A stretch of 64,000 nucleotides of DNA, taken from positions 4,291,501 to 4,355,500 of the forward strand of contig NZ_JABFHO010000001.1 in assembly GCF_013404085.1 (NCBI RefSeq), in the 5' to 3' direction. Shown piece after piece: positions 52,668-61,041 of the stretch. A program made the position numbers and the translations under genes. The first letter of the stretch is position 1, and each line of letters begins with the position of its first letter. The notes beneath the pieces are model-generated. The model was not told where the DNA came from, searched no databases, and saw only the letters and a list, made by a program, of their open reading frames with translations. The DNA comes from Winogradskyella helgolandensis (lineage in GTDB: Bacteria; Bacteroidota; Bacteroidia; Flavobacteriales; Flavobacteriaceae).

Positions 52668-52970
52668 ATGAAAAGATTAATAATTTTACTCATACTTTCT
52701 ATTTCAATTTGTGCTGGAGAAATATTATTATTGATTGACTTATTTCCTCAAACAGGTTTAGCAAGAATACTTTATGTTCCATTCTATATAATTCTAATGA
52801 TTTCATTAACAATTATACTTTTTAGGAAAATAAAAAACAAAGGAAAAAATGAGCAAATAATATATTGGATAATTTTTCATTTTTTAATTTTTAACTTTAT
52901 TATTTGGTCTTGGCCACAAGATGGAAGAAGAGTTAACGTAATTGGAGAATTTTATAGTAAATTTTCATAA
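52668..52970 (+). CDS. Small membrane protein of the duplicated cassette, copy 2
   Basis: The 100-residue protein is identical to that at 47108 except Ile34 for Met34. The cassette (52617-53307) matches the first copy from crossover to crossover, including tail and repeat, with three base differences seen (52768, and two in the tail near 52981 and 53009). Whole-unit duplication without flanking sequence fits excision and reinsertion by site-specific recombination. Confidence 0.62.
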   Translation: MKRLIILLILSISICAGEILLLIDLFPQTGLARILYVPFYIILMISLTIILFRKIKNKGKNEQIIYWIIFHFLIFNFIIWSWPQDGRRVNVIGEFYSKFS

Positions 52971-53177
52971 ATAAAACGTTTTAATTTAAGCAAACTATGA
53001 AATCTATAACAAAGGAATTATTATTCAAAATTTGAATTTAACAAGTTGTGGAATTGCTCACTCAACCGGAATTGAAAAAGTTTGCGGAATAAATCGCTGA
53101 ATGAATTCACTCAAATGCTGAAAAAACAAAAAAAGAATTAACCAGAATAAGAATAAGTCGGAATAAAAAAACAACGA

Positions 53178-53316
53178 AATGCCAACACCATATATAATTT
53201 ATTGCTGGCTTTTTGCCTACTTACGAAAGTCCTCTCGGACTTTCTTGGTTGGTAATTATTTACTAAATTAGGTGCTTAAACCACGCAACAAATCATATAT
53301 AAACACGTTGGCATTC
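53178..53316 (+). repeat. attC-like site B21 (duplicated cassette, copy 2)
   Basis: It is the same as site B14 up to the crossover (right arm GCAACAAATCATATAT). The 3' box is GTTGGCAT, belonging to the next cassette. Confidence 0.9.
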
Positions 53317-53363
53317 ATTGCGGAACGCACTCTGAATCGAAAAATCTGAATTCAAAAAAAATA

Positions 53364-53699
53364 ATGAAAACAAAAAAAGAAAATTATCCTATTTACTCAA
53401 TAGTTCTTTTAGTTTTCGGGTGGTTATATTTTTTCATCATTAGTTACTTAAATGAAATCGATTTTCAAGAGCAATTTATAGACGGAATCTTAATTCCTTT
53501 TGCAAGGTTAGGAAAATATGACACAATTTGGTTTAAATTAATTGCTGTCGGATTTGGAATGATTAGTTTATACTTTAGTTTTAAAAGTAAACCGTTGATT
53601 CAAAAAAAGTTAAGAATATTTTTGATTTTATTGTCAGTACTATTAATAATTATGAGCATTGTTGCTTTTCCGAATTTAATATTCCTTTATTGGATTTAG
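53364..53699 (+). CDS. Hypothetical membrane protein, cassette-borne
   Basis: The 111-residue protein has three membrane helices (about 10-28, 55-75 and 83-108), with GRLGKYDTIW-like sequence in the periplasmic or cytoplasmic loop (ARLGKYDTIWFKL). No family recognised. Its 3' tail (53700-53857) shares stretches with the tail of the preceding duplicated cassette although the coding parts are unrelated. Confidence 0.57.
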   Translation: MKTKKENYPIYSIVLLVFGWLYFFIISYLNEIDFQEQFIDGILIPFARLGKYDTIWFKLIAVGFGMISLYFSFKSKPLIQKKLRIFLILLSVLLIIMSIVAFPNLIFLYWI

Positions 53700-53857
53700 A
53701 AACTGAACTGTATGTGGAATTTAGCAAGTTGTGGAATTGCTCACTCAATTGGAATTGAAAAAGTTTGCGGAATAAAACGCTGACTGAATTCACTCAAACG
53801 CTGAAAATTGGAAAACGGAATTTAGTCGAATAATTAAAAACCTGAAAAAAACAACGA

Positions 53858-53981
53858 AATGCCAACAACGTGTATAATTAATTGCTTTATTCTTCTCTAC
53901 TTGCGAATATTCCTGCGGAATATTCACGGGTTCGTAAAAGTTTGCTAACTTAGTTGCTGAACCACGCAACTAACCATACAC
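53858..53981 (+). repeat. attC-like site B22, interrupted by IS110 copy 2
   Basis: The 5' box AATGCCAAC, standard left arm, hairpin GAATATTCC-TGC-GGAATATTC and right arm GCAACTAACCATACAC are followed directly by the IS. The remainder AAACACGTTGTAAGC lies at 55206-55220. The insertion point equals that in site 2. Confidence 0.88.
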
Positions 53982-54019
53982 GTATTCCAAGATCAAATCC
54001 TAGTAATATTTAGTTTTTT

Positions 54020-55012
54020 TTAGGCTGCATATTGCTGAAGAACGACATAAGGTGTTCCTCTTTTTACTACGGCAAACGCTCTAGCTATCAACTTATTTCT
54101 AACATTATTTATGGCCAGCATTTTATCCTTCCCCTCTGCTAATTTTCTATTGTAATATAATCGTAATTCACTATCATGTTGTATTGCTGAAACACTTGCC
54201 ATACTTAGCAAACTCTTCATTTTTCTATCACCTAAATAATGGCATTGCTTTCTTTTGTAAATACTAGTGCCTGAGCGATGTTCAAATGGTGCTGTACCAC
54301 AATAACTAGAAAAGGCACGCCAACTAGCAAAACGTGTAAAGTTACCTGTGTGGTAGATAAGCTGACAGGCAACAACTAATCCAATACCTTTAAGACTTGT
54401 TAGCAATTCATAATTCTTACTCATCAGTGCATCAGAAGATATAATCTCTTTTATACGTTCCTTTATCGATTTAACTTGCTTTTCTTGGTAATCAATACTA
54501 CGTTTTAAGACAATACAACCTGTGTCTGTTGTGGGACTAGATAAAAGTACTTTCATCTCTTTTAATGTCCCTTTTAAGCCTGCATTGTTTCTAACCAGTA
54601 GATCCCGTAACGCTAGCAATCTACCTAATTCTAAATGAGACTTACTCTTAACTTGACTTGGTTTTAATTCTTCCCGGTAAAGCCAAGCGTAACGAGCTAT
54701 TAATGCCGCATCTAATTTGTCAGTCTTTTCTTTAACGATACCTGAACTACGCTTAATCTTTAATGGACTTTCTTCTACATAAATAATCTTTCGACTATCT
54801 AGATACAGCGCTAATTTTAACGAATAATAGCCTGTATTCTCAAAACAGTAAAAAACATCAACTCCTTTTGTAGTTTTTAAAACCCATTTTAATAAGCTTT
54901 TATATCCTACAATATCGTTAACAAACTCCCTGTGTACTTGAGATTGGTAACAATAAGCATCTAGTGTTTTTTTTGAAACATCGATTCCAACGACTTCTTT
55001 GTAATTTTTCAT
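54020..55012 (-). CDS. IS110-family transposase, copy 2
   Basis: The 330-residue protein is identical to the transposase at 1409-2401: DEDD domain with GIDVSKKTLDAY and a C-terminal Transposase_20 domain with SSYCGTAPFEHRSGTS. It is intact. Identity over the whole length implies a recent transposition or ongoing gene conversion between the two arrays. Confidence 0.95.
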   Translation of the reverse strand: MKNYKEVVGIDVSKKTLDAYCYQSQVHREFVNDIVGYKSLLKWVLKTTKGVDVFYCFENTGYYSLKLALYLDSRKIIYVEESPLKIKRSSGIVKEKTDKLDAALIARYAWLYREELKPSQVKSKSHLELGRLLALRDLLVRNNAGLKGTLKEMKVLLSSPTTDTGCIVLKRSIDYQEKQVKSIKERIKEIISSDALMSKNYELLTSLKGIGLVVACQLIYHTGNFTRFASWRAFSSYCGTAPFEHRSGTSIYKRKQCHYLGDRKMKSLLSMASVSAIQHDSELRLYYNRKLAEGKDKMLAINNVRNKLIARAFAVVKRGTPYVVLQQYAA

Positions 55013-55205
55013 ATTTTTACAATTAAAGTTTATAATTATGTTGCTTTAACTACTTCCTTTATCGGGAGTTAATACTCCTGGTATTCCAAATGGTTCTTGG
55101 CAACTTTATAGAAAGAGAGGACTCGTACGTGTAAGGGATCACTAATCTAAAACACGTTATAGTTCTCCTCTTTTTCTATATAAAGATATTTATTACAAAC
55201 TAAAG
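55013..55205 (-). ncRNA. Candidate bridge (seek) RNA region of the IS110 element, copy 2
   Basis: The same 193-bp non-coding end as in copy 1. GGTATTCCAA at 55080-55089 resembles the element end, and TAAAACACGTTAT at 55148-55160 resembles the target AAACACGTTG at 55206. Inference only. Confidence 0.5.
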
Positions 55206-55248
55206 AAACACGTTGTAAGCAATTAACCAAAAGCACCTCACAAGCTGA

Positions 55249-56244
55249 ATGAAACATTATCTACCAGAAGAACTTGACATTAAAAATGGGTCTGAAAGTG
55301 AACAAATAAGAACAAGAAAAATATTTGACGACCTTAAAGAGAGAGCTCTCAATGGAAAATTTCTCTTGGAACGAGAAAAAGAGTTCTTATGTATGGGACT
55401 GAATCTTACAATACACGAAAGCGATGGTAGGCCTGAAAATTTCGATTTTTGTAATGATTATATTTTCCGAGAATTATACTTAACATATTTCCATAATAAT
55501 CTTGCTGGACCATTTCATAAAGCGAAAAAAGGTAAAATAGTAGAAGTCTCACAAAGAGAACAAATAAAAGACTTTAAAAGACTTCAGTCTATTTCAAATC
55601 AATGGTATAAACAAATTGAAATTACAAATCATAAAGACCAAGTATTACAAGAATTAGCTATTGAGACAAGAAAAGACTTAAAAGAACTCGATAAAAAATA
55701 TCCGAGATTAATTAGAAGATTTCGAGCAAAGCAAGATAAATATAGGTTGCAAAAAGACAAGATAATTTTACAATCTAAATTTCTTTACCATATGATTAAG
55801 TCAATGAAACAAGACTATGACCAATCAGAATTTGAAATACCTTTCTCTGGTCAAGTAGTCGAATTAACTGATTATTCATTGGTTCACATTACAAGTAGGC
55901 ATTATGCAGAACCTATAAAGGATAAACCCGAAAAGTCATTTCACTACCAAAATTTTTACCCTAAAGAGTTACACATTGATTTAAGAAACATTCTGACTGA
56001 AATCGACAAACTTGGGCTAATTGACTTAAATCTAACTGACAACGTGGTTTTTGAATTTGATGGAGTCGTTTACCAATTATGGATTCAAAAAAGAACTAAA
56101 CAAGTCAAAGGGCAAGGAAATGTTGAATTTAACCGAATTCAATCATTTTATCCAATTTATGACCAAGAGAAACTGTCGGAAATCAATACGAACTATGATA
56201 AAACAAAAATTAACGATAAATTAGAACTTTACGTAAAAAAATAA
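55249..56244 (+). CDS. Hypothetical protein, cassette-borne
   Basis: The 331-residue soluble protein is among the larger products in the array. It has a basic helical middle (about 120-185, KELDKKYPRLIRRFRAKQDK) and a C-terminal half with SLVHITSRHYAEP and NVVFEFDGVVYQLWIQKRTK. The motif ITSRHYA with a nearby Phe-rich segment recalls small barrel nuclease-like folds (pattern of toxins with an R-H pair), but no family is certain. The cassette runs from GTTGTAAGCA to TGCTTACAAC. Confidence 0.55.
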   Translation: MKHYLPEELDIKNGSESEQIRTRKIFDDLKERALNGKFLLEREKEFLCMGLNLTIHESDGRPENFDFCNDYIFRELYLTYFHNNLAGPFHKAKKGKIVEVSQREQIKDFKRLQSISNQWYKQIEITNHKDQVLQELAIETRKDLKELDKKYPRLIRRFRAKQDKYRLQKDKIILQSKFLYHMIKSMKQDYDQSEFEIPFSGQVVELTDYSLVHITSRHYAEPIKDKPEKSFHYQNFYPKELHIDLRNILTEIDKLGLIDLNLTDNVVFEFDGVVYQLWIQKRTKQVKGQGNVEFNRIQSFYPIYDQEKLSEINTNYDKTKINDKLELYVKK

Positions 56245-56386
56245 CTGCTTACAACACCGTGTATAATTAATTGCTAGGTTTTTGCCTACTTGCGAATATT
56301 CCTGCGGAATATTCACAGGTTCGTAAAAGTTTGCTAATTTAGTTGCTTAACCACGCAACTAACCATACACAATCACGTTGGCAGTA
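56245..56386 (+). repeat. attC-like site B23
   Basis: The 5' box CTGCTTACAAC, standard arms, hairpin GAATATTCC-TGC-GGAATATTC and 3' box GTTGGCAG are present. Confidence 0.9.
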
Positions 56387-56402
56387 AGTTGAACAGACAT
56401 CT

Positions 56403-57038
56403 ATGAAAAAAATTACATTTCTACTATTATTAGTAATTACATATTCTTGTAAACAAGAGAATGAACCATATTCGATGTATGGATTGTTAAATGAGGAATT
56501 TGTTTATTCAAGTGAAATGCTTAAAGTTCAAATTGCGAAAAATCTAACAAATGACAATCTGATTAATAATGAATCTGCAAAAACTTATGACAGTTTGACA
56601 AGCGAATACTTAAAGTATTTGGACAACACCTACTCTGAATTAATTAATCATCCGAAAATAGAAAAAGATAGAAGTTACGATGGAGAATTTTCTAAAAAAG
56701 AATATATAAACGATTTATTTTTTACTGGAGACGAATACAATGAAAAAGGAACTGAATTCATTTCTAAATTGGAAAAATATCGAACTGAAATTTTAAAGTT
56801 GATTAAAGATAAAAATTTAGCTAAACGAGTAAATGTAACATTAAACACAATGTACATTCAAAATCGTGAAGGAACGAAAATTAAATATCTGAATTACATA
56901 TACCAAGATATGCCCTTAATTAGCGTGTTGACACATATGAAAAATAAAGAAAAGTCGATTCTGGAATTTGAAAATGACTTTCTGAAAAACATACAACTGA
57001 AAAAACAAAAACCTACTGCCAACACCGTGTATAATTAA
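56403..57038 (+). CDS. Putative lipoprotein, cassette-borne
   Basis: The 211-residue protein starts MKKITFLLLLVITYSC, a lipoprotein signal with Cys16. The mature part is helical and charged with no recognised domain. Its C-terminus (PTANTVYN) is encoded by the 3' box TACTGCCAAC and the left arm, whose AATTAA supplies the stop. Confidence 0.62.
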   Translation: MKKITFLLLLVITYSCKQENEPYSMYGLLNEEFVYSSEMLKVQIAKNLTNDNLINNESAKTYDSLTSEYLKYLDNTYSELINHPKIEKDRSYDGEFSKKEYINDLFFTGDEYNEKGTEFISKLEKYRTEILKLIKDKNLAKRVNVTLNTMYIQNREGTKIKYLNYIYQDMPLISVLTHMKNKEKSILEFENDFLKNIQLKKQKPTANTVYN

Positions 57039-57154
57039 TTGCTATGGCAAGTGCTTATTTGGAAAATTCCTTCGGAATTTTCTCTGGCAAGTTTTTGTTT
57101 ACTAAATTAGTTGCTTAACCACGCAACTAACCATACACAACAACGTTGGCAACA
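57014..57154 (+). repeat. attC-like site B24
   Basis: The 5' box TACTGCCAAC lies inside the preceding gene. Standard left arm, hairpin AAAATTCC-TTC-GGAATTTT, right arm GCAACTAACCATACAC and 3' box GTTGGCAA are present. Confidence 0.9.
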
Positions 57155-57170
57155 AGCTGAAAACGAACTT

Positions 57171-57872
57171 ATGGCTGAATACAAAAATCCGTTCTCGGAC
57201 AGAAAACATTACCACGAACACGCTGAATGGATTGATGACCATTTAAGCAAATTCTTTGATGATAAGTTAGTTTCAGTTTTTCACGAAATCCCGACTTTGG
57301 ATTTACATCTTGATGTTTATTTAATAAAACCTGAAAACTCGTCATTCAACATACTTTTGACTTCTGGAATGAGTACGTTAAAAATGAATGTTGACGAACA
57401 AGCAGAAAACCAAAAAGATTTGGAATTTGCCGAATTAATGATGCTTATTCCAAAAACTATTGAATTCGGACAAGTTTACTCTGGAGAAAATAAAAATGAT
57501 TGGATTATTTCGATTCTTAAAAGAACTGCGAAATTCCCACACTTTTATGACACTTGGATTGGAATTGGACACACAATACAAGCAGAAGAAGATTTAACGC
57601 CTTACGCAACTGATACTGACTTTGTCGGAGCTTTAATTCTACCTTCTGTAACTTTCGATAAGGATTTTACCGAAATAAATAAAAACGGACGGAAAATAAA
57701 TATATACAATGTGCTTCCACTCTATAAAAACGAGATGAAATTTAAAATAGAAAATGGATATAGTAAATTATTGGATTTATTAATTAAAGCGAATGGAAAG
57801 GAAGTTCTGGATTTGAATAGAGAAAATCTGATTTCAAAAAAGTCCGTTTGGAATAGAATATTTAAGAACTAA
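57171..57872 (+). CDS. Suppressor-of-fused (SUFU) domain protein, cassette-borne
   Basis: The 233-residue protein matches the bacterial SUFU domain: VFHEIPTLDLHLDVYLIKPE, FNILLTSGMSTLKMNV, FAELMMLIP and YDTWIGIGHTI. Bacterial SUFU proteins are widely found as immunity proteins next to polymorphic toxins. Here it is alone in a cassette, so it could be an orphan immunity gene. The ATG at 57171 is chosen; an in-frame start at 57111 lies in the repeat. Confidence 0.87.
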   Translation: MAEYKNPFSDRKHYHEHAEWIDDHLSKFFDDKLVSVFHEIPTLDLHLDVYLIKPENSSFNILLTSGMSTLKMNVDEQAENQKDLEFAELMMLIPKTIEFGQVYSGENKNDWIISILKRTAKFPHFYDTWIGIGHTIQAEEDLTPYATDTDFVGALILPSVTFDKDFTEINKNGRKINIYNVLPLYKNEMKFKIENGYSKLLDLLIKANGKEVLDLNRENLISKKSVWNRIFKN

Positions 57873-57885
57873 AAAAAGAAAAGCC

Positions 57886-58022
57886 AGTTGCCAACACCGT
57901 ATATAATTTATTGCTAGTTCTAGCCTACTTACGAAAATCCTCGCGGATTTTCTATTCGGTTTTTATTTGCTAAATTACGTGCTAAACCACGCAACAAACC
58001 ATATACAAACACGTTAACTACA
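57886..58022 (+). repeat. attC-like site B25 (GTATATAATTTATTG subtype)
   Basis: The 5' box AGTTGCCAAC, hairpin GAAAATCC-TCGC-GGATTTTC, right arm GCAACAAACCATATAC and 3' box GTTAACTA are present. Confidence 0.88.
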
Positions 58023-58444
58023 AGCTGTCTCGCCAACTAACATTTTTCTTAAATTGAAACATCGTAAGCCCTAATTTGATTAATTACTCAGATGGATAAT
58101 TAAATCTGAAAAGCATTACGCATTGCTTACGGTTTGACTTCATAAACCAAGAAAAATAGAATTTTAAAAGATAATTTAAAGAAACCAATTTTGAGCTTAC
58201 TCTACTCTATTTGAAATTAAAACAACTAAGATAATTTTAGATTAAAAAGATCAATAAAGTAAATCAAGATTGAAAAGCTTGTGTTTATCGTTACGGTTGA
58301 ACTGTACGCAGGAAAACCAATCTGAGCTAAACTGGATTCGCTAAACGGAGTAATACGCTTAAACCATTGCTAAAATTAGAATTCCTAAATTATATTTATT
58401 GGAAAATTTAAAAATCTGAAATCTGTATAAATAGAAAAAAAGCC
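58014..58444 (+). other. Cassette without an evident gene
   Basis: The unit starts GTTAACTAC and ends GTAGTTAAC at 58446. The 430 bp carry no supportable open frame. Two similar segments (GAAAAGCATTACGCATTGCTTACGG near 58109 and GAAAAGCTTGTGTTTATCGTTACGG near 58272, quoted in part) may be a repeated motif or RNA element. Confidence 0.6.
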
Positions 58445-58583
58445 GGTAGTTAACACCGTGTATATTTAATTGCTTGGTTTCTGCTTATCTGGAATATTCC
58501 TTCGGAATATTCTCAGGTTCGTAAAAGTTTACTAATTTAGTTGCCTAGCCACGCAACTAAGCATACACAAACACGTTAGCAGT
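58445..58583 (+). repeat. attC-like site B26
   Basis: The 5' box GGTAGTTAAC, left arm GTGTATATTTAATTGC, hairpin GAATATTCC-TTC-GGAATATTC, right arm GCAACTAAGCATACAC and 3' box GTTAGCAG are present. Confidence 0.88.
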
Positions 58584-58618
58584 TATATAAAAAAAACTCA
58601 GAGAATTCAAGAATAGAT

Positions 58619-59164
58619 ATGGATAAATTCAATATTAAAATTTTATCTCACGAATGGATATCGAATGAAAATACTGAAACCGATTTATGCTCTCACGGAA
58701 AACTTGAATTAACAATTGGAGAAGAAATAATATTAAATGAATCTGATGGAGATTGGACAATCAGTACATCTGTATTACAATTATTGAGATGTATTGAGCC
58801 AAATCCTGATACTGAAACTGATTTTAATCCAATTATGTGTTGTGGAATGTTATTAATGTTAGGTTGTCCAATTGGACTGTATTTTGATTTAAAACATAAA
58901 AACGGAAAAATAGTAATTAGAAATATCAAAAAACAGTATGGAACAAATGATAATGAACACGTTTTGTATCCTAAAATCGTTGCGGAAATTAATACGTCTG
59001 ACTTTGCAATAAATATTTTGAATTTAGCAAAAGAAGTTAAATCATTTTTCAATAACGAGCCGAAAAAAAATCTTGATGATGATATGGATAAAGAACTTTG
59101 GGTTGAATTTTGGAATGAATTTAATGAGTTATATAAAAACGGAATTGAAAAATACAACTGCTAA
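58619..59164 (+). CDS. Hypothetical protein, cassette-borne
   Basis: The 181-residue acidic soluble protein has a central hydrophobic Cys-rich patch (NPIMCCGMLLMLGCPIGLYFDL) and an amphipathic C-terminus (ELWVEFWNEFNELYKNGIE). It resembles small immunity-like proteins in composition but no family is recognised. The stop TAA lies within its 3' box AACTGCTAAC. Confidence 0.58.
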   Translation: MDKFNIKILSHEWISNENTETDLCSHGKLELTIGEEIILNESDGDWTISTSVLQLLRCIEPNPDTETDFNPIMCCGMLLMLGCPIGLYFDLKHKNGKIVIRNIKKQYGTNDNEHVLYPKIVAEINTSDFAINILNLAKEVKSFFNNEPKKNLDDDMDKELWVEFWNEFNELYKNGIEKYNC

Positions 59165-59294
59165 CACCGTGTATAATTAATTGCTTCATTGAGCTTACTT
59201 GCGAATATTCCTGCGGAATATTCACGGGTTCGTAAATGTTTATTAACTTAGTTGCTTAACCACGCAACTAACCATACACAACAACGTTGTAAGC
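59156..59294 (+). repeat. attC-like site B27
   Basis: The 5' box AACTGCTAAC, standard arms, hairpin GAATATTCC-TGC-GGAATATTC and 3' box GTTGTAAG are present. Confidence 0.9.
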
Positions 59295-59312
59295 AATTTA
59301 AAACAAGCACAT

Positions 59313-59834
59313 TTGAAATTCGAAATACCCTTTAAATCTGACATTTATTTAAATCAAACTGAATTAATAATTCCATTGATTTATAAGCCATATCTGAACG
59401 ACGCAAGGGAATCTTTAATTGTTGGTTTAATATCAACATTAATCGGAATTTCAATCATAATCGGAAAATCGTATCTCGGAATTGTTTTTATCATATTAGG
59501 AGTTTTTTACGTTGCTAAAGCATATCCGAAATTTCAATTATATAATAAACTCAAAAGCACATATTTTGAGAAAATAAAAGAAAAAATTGCGGAAGTGGAA
59601 TCTGATTTTGGTAACGGAATATTTGAATTTAAAGACGAGTCTATAAAATACGTTGACAAAAATATAACGCGTGACATAAAATGGACTGAATTCAAAGGAT
59701 TTAAGATAATGGACTCGAATTTAATTATGCCTTTGGAACCAGAAAAAGGAGATATAATGATAATTGGAGAAAATGAAGTTGGTAATGAGGATTTTAAAAA
59801 GATTGTCGAATTTGTAAAAACTAAACTTAAATAA
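59313..59834 (+). CDS. YcxB-like membrane protein, cassette-borne
   Basis: The 173-residue protein starts at a TTG. Two membrane helices (about 35-52 and 55-72) interrupt a domain whose C-terminal part (GIFEFKDESIKYVDKNITRD then IKWTEFKGFKIMDSNLIMPL) matches the YcxB-like pattern. Function unknown. It lies in a composite cassette with the lipoprotein gene at 59881. Confidence 0.62.
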   Translation: MKFEIPFKSDIYLNQTELIIPLIYKPYLNDARESLIVGLISTLIGISIIIGKSYLGIVFIILGVFYVAKAYPKFQLYNKLKSTYFEKIKEKIAEVESDFGNGIFEFKDESIKYVDKNITRDIKWTEFKGFKIMDSNLIMPLEPEKGDIMIIGENEVGNEDFKKIVEFVKTKLK

Positions 59835-59837
59835 AAA

Positions 59838-59867
59838 CTGCTTACAACACGTTGTATAATTAATTGA
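59838..59867 (+). repeat. Broken attC-like site B28
   Basis: The 5' box CTGCTTACAAC is followed by ACGTTGTATAATTAATTG, a damaged left arm, and the sequence then changes to GAGACTGAATTTCC directly before the next gene. Hairpin, right arm and 3' box are missing. Confidence 0.7.
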
Positions 59868-59880
59868 GACTGAATTTCCT

Positions 59881-60240
59881 ATGAGAAGAATATTTTTAAT
59901 GACATTAATATTGAGTTTTACCTCATGTAATTTTGAAAAGAAACACGAAGCTTTAACTGAAAAAAAATGGATTTATATTGAAATTGGTCAAGATACTGAC
60001 GCCAAATATGGTGAAATATCACTTGAACATTTAGACTTAATTAATAATAATGATAATAGTGAAAAAATAATAAAGATTTCCAATGCAAGGTACATTGACG
60101 AGCTTGACAGCATAGTTAAAAGAGTTTCAGAATACGATGAAAATAAAAGCGGTACATTTTTTTATAAAATAAAAACTATTGAATATTTAGAAGTTTTAAA
60201 AAAAGACCCTTTTGGAAACAAAGTCGAATTAGAAGAATAA
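59881..60240 (+). CDS. Putative lipoprotein after a broken repeat
   Basis: The 119-residue protein starts MRRIFLMTLILSFTSC, a lipoprotein signal with Cys16. No family recognised. Its upstream cassette boundary is gone, so with the 59313 gene it forms one composite unit bounded by GTTGTAAGC (59286) and GCTTACAAC (60249), which still pair. Confidence 0.58.
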   Translation: MRRIFLMTLILSFTSCNFEKKHEALTEKKWIYIEIGQDTDAKYGEISLEHLDLINNNDNSEKIIKISNARYIDELDSIVKRVSEYDENKSGTFFYKIKTIEYLEVLKKDPFGNKVELEE

Positions 60241-60246
60241 AAAAAA

Positions 60247-60384
60247 CAGCTTACAACAACGTGTATATTTTATTGCTAGTTCTAGACTGCTTACGAAAAT
60301 CCTCGCGGATTTTCTATTCGATTTTTATTTGCTAACTTAGTTGCTCAAACACGCAACAAAGCATACACAAAACCGTTGTACAAC
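60247..60384 (+). repeat. attC-like site B29
   Basis: The 5' box CAGCTTACAAC, left arm GTGTATATTTTATTGC, hairpin GAAAATCC-TCGC-GGATTTTC, right arm GCAACAAAGCATACAC and 3' box GTTGTACA are present. It is similar to B9. Confidence 0.88.
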
Positions 60385-60387
60385 ATT

Positions 60388-60885
60388 TTGAAAAAAACTT
60401 TCGTAATCATATTGACCCTAATTGGAATTCTTGTTTTTGGACAAGAAAACAAAATGGCTGAAATTGATAATCAATCAAAATTAATCGATTCTGACACTGA
60501 ATTAATCGAGTCAAATTTTGACTTGACTAATGAATCTAAATTAAGAGTTTGGCATAAGGAAAAACGAATTTTCAAAATAGTCCAAGAAATGAATGTTGAT
60601 TATGGAGAAATAAAATCGGAAATCTTTTTAGTCGGAAATAAGCCAATTAAAATAATTGAATCTGAAAGCACGAATTTCTTTCTTACTGACTCTATTGCAA
60701 AAATTAAAGGTTACAGTATAGATATCGAAGAAAATTTCCGAGTTGTTTCATACATAACTAACTGGAATAAAAAACAAAGAGAACTAATCGTTTCTGGAGA
60801 ACCAACTGAGAAAAAAAATATCTCTTACGAACTGAATAAATATGCTGGAATTATCAGAAAAGCCGAAAAATTAATTAATGAATAA
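60388..60885 (+). CDS. Hypothetical secreted protein, cassette-borne
   Basis: The 165-residue protein starts at a TTG (MKKTFVIILTLIGILVFGQ), which gives a clean signal peptide; an earlier TTG at 60376 lies in the crossover box. The mature domain has beta-rich segments (LTNESKLRVWHKEKRIFKIV) and no recognised family. The cassette runs from GTTGTACAAC to GTTGTACAAC, a self-complementary box. Confidence 0.58.
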   Translation: MKKTFVIILTLIGILVFGQENKMAEIDNQSKLIDSDTELIESNFDLTNESKLRVWHKEKRIFKIVQEMNVDYGEIKSEIFLVGNKPIKIIESESTNFFLTDSIAKIKGYSIDIEENFRVVSYITNWNKKQRELIVSGEPTEKKNISYELNKYAGIIRKAEKLINE

Positions 60886-60892
60886 AAAAAAC

Positions 60893-61032
60893 GTTGTACA
60901 ACACCGTGTATAATTAATTGCTTTTTTAGGCTTACTTACGAAAATTCCTGCGGAATTTTCTCTGGCAAGTAAAAGTTTGCTAACTTAGTTGCTAAACCAC
61001 GCAACTAACCATACACAAACACGTTGTGCATA
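60893..61032 (+). repeat. attC-like site B30
   Basis: The 5' box GTTGTACAAC (palindromic), standard arms, hairpin GAAAATTCC-TGC-GGAATTTTC and 3' box GTTGTGCA are present. Confidence 0.9.
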
Positions 61033-61041
61033 ATTAAAAAA

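Larger units (their letters stand above)
53982..55205 (-). mobile_element. IS110-family insertion sequence, copy 2 (1224 bp)
   Basis: The sequence is the same as copy 1 at an offset of 52611, with the same ends and the same position within an attC-like site, between CATACAC and AAACACGTTG. Two identical copies at equivalent points in non-homologous cassettes indicate target choice by the repeat, not by chance. Confidence 0.92.
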
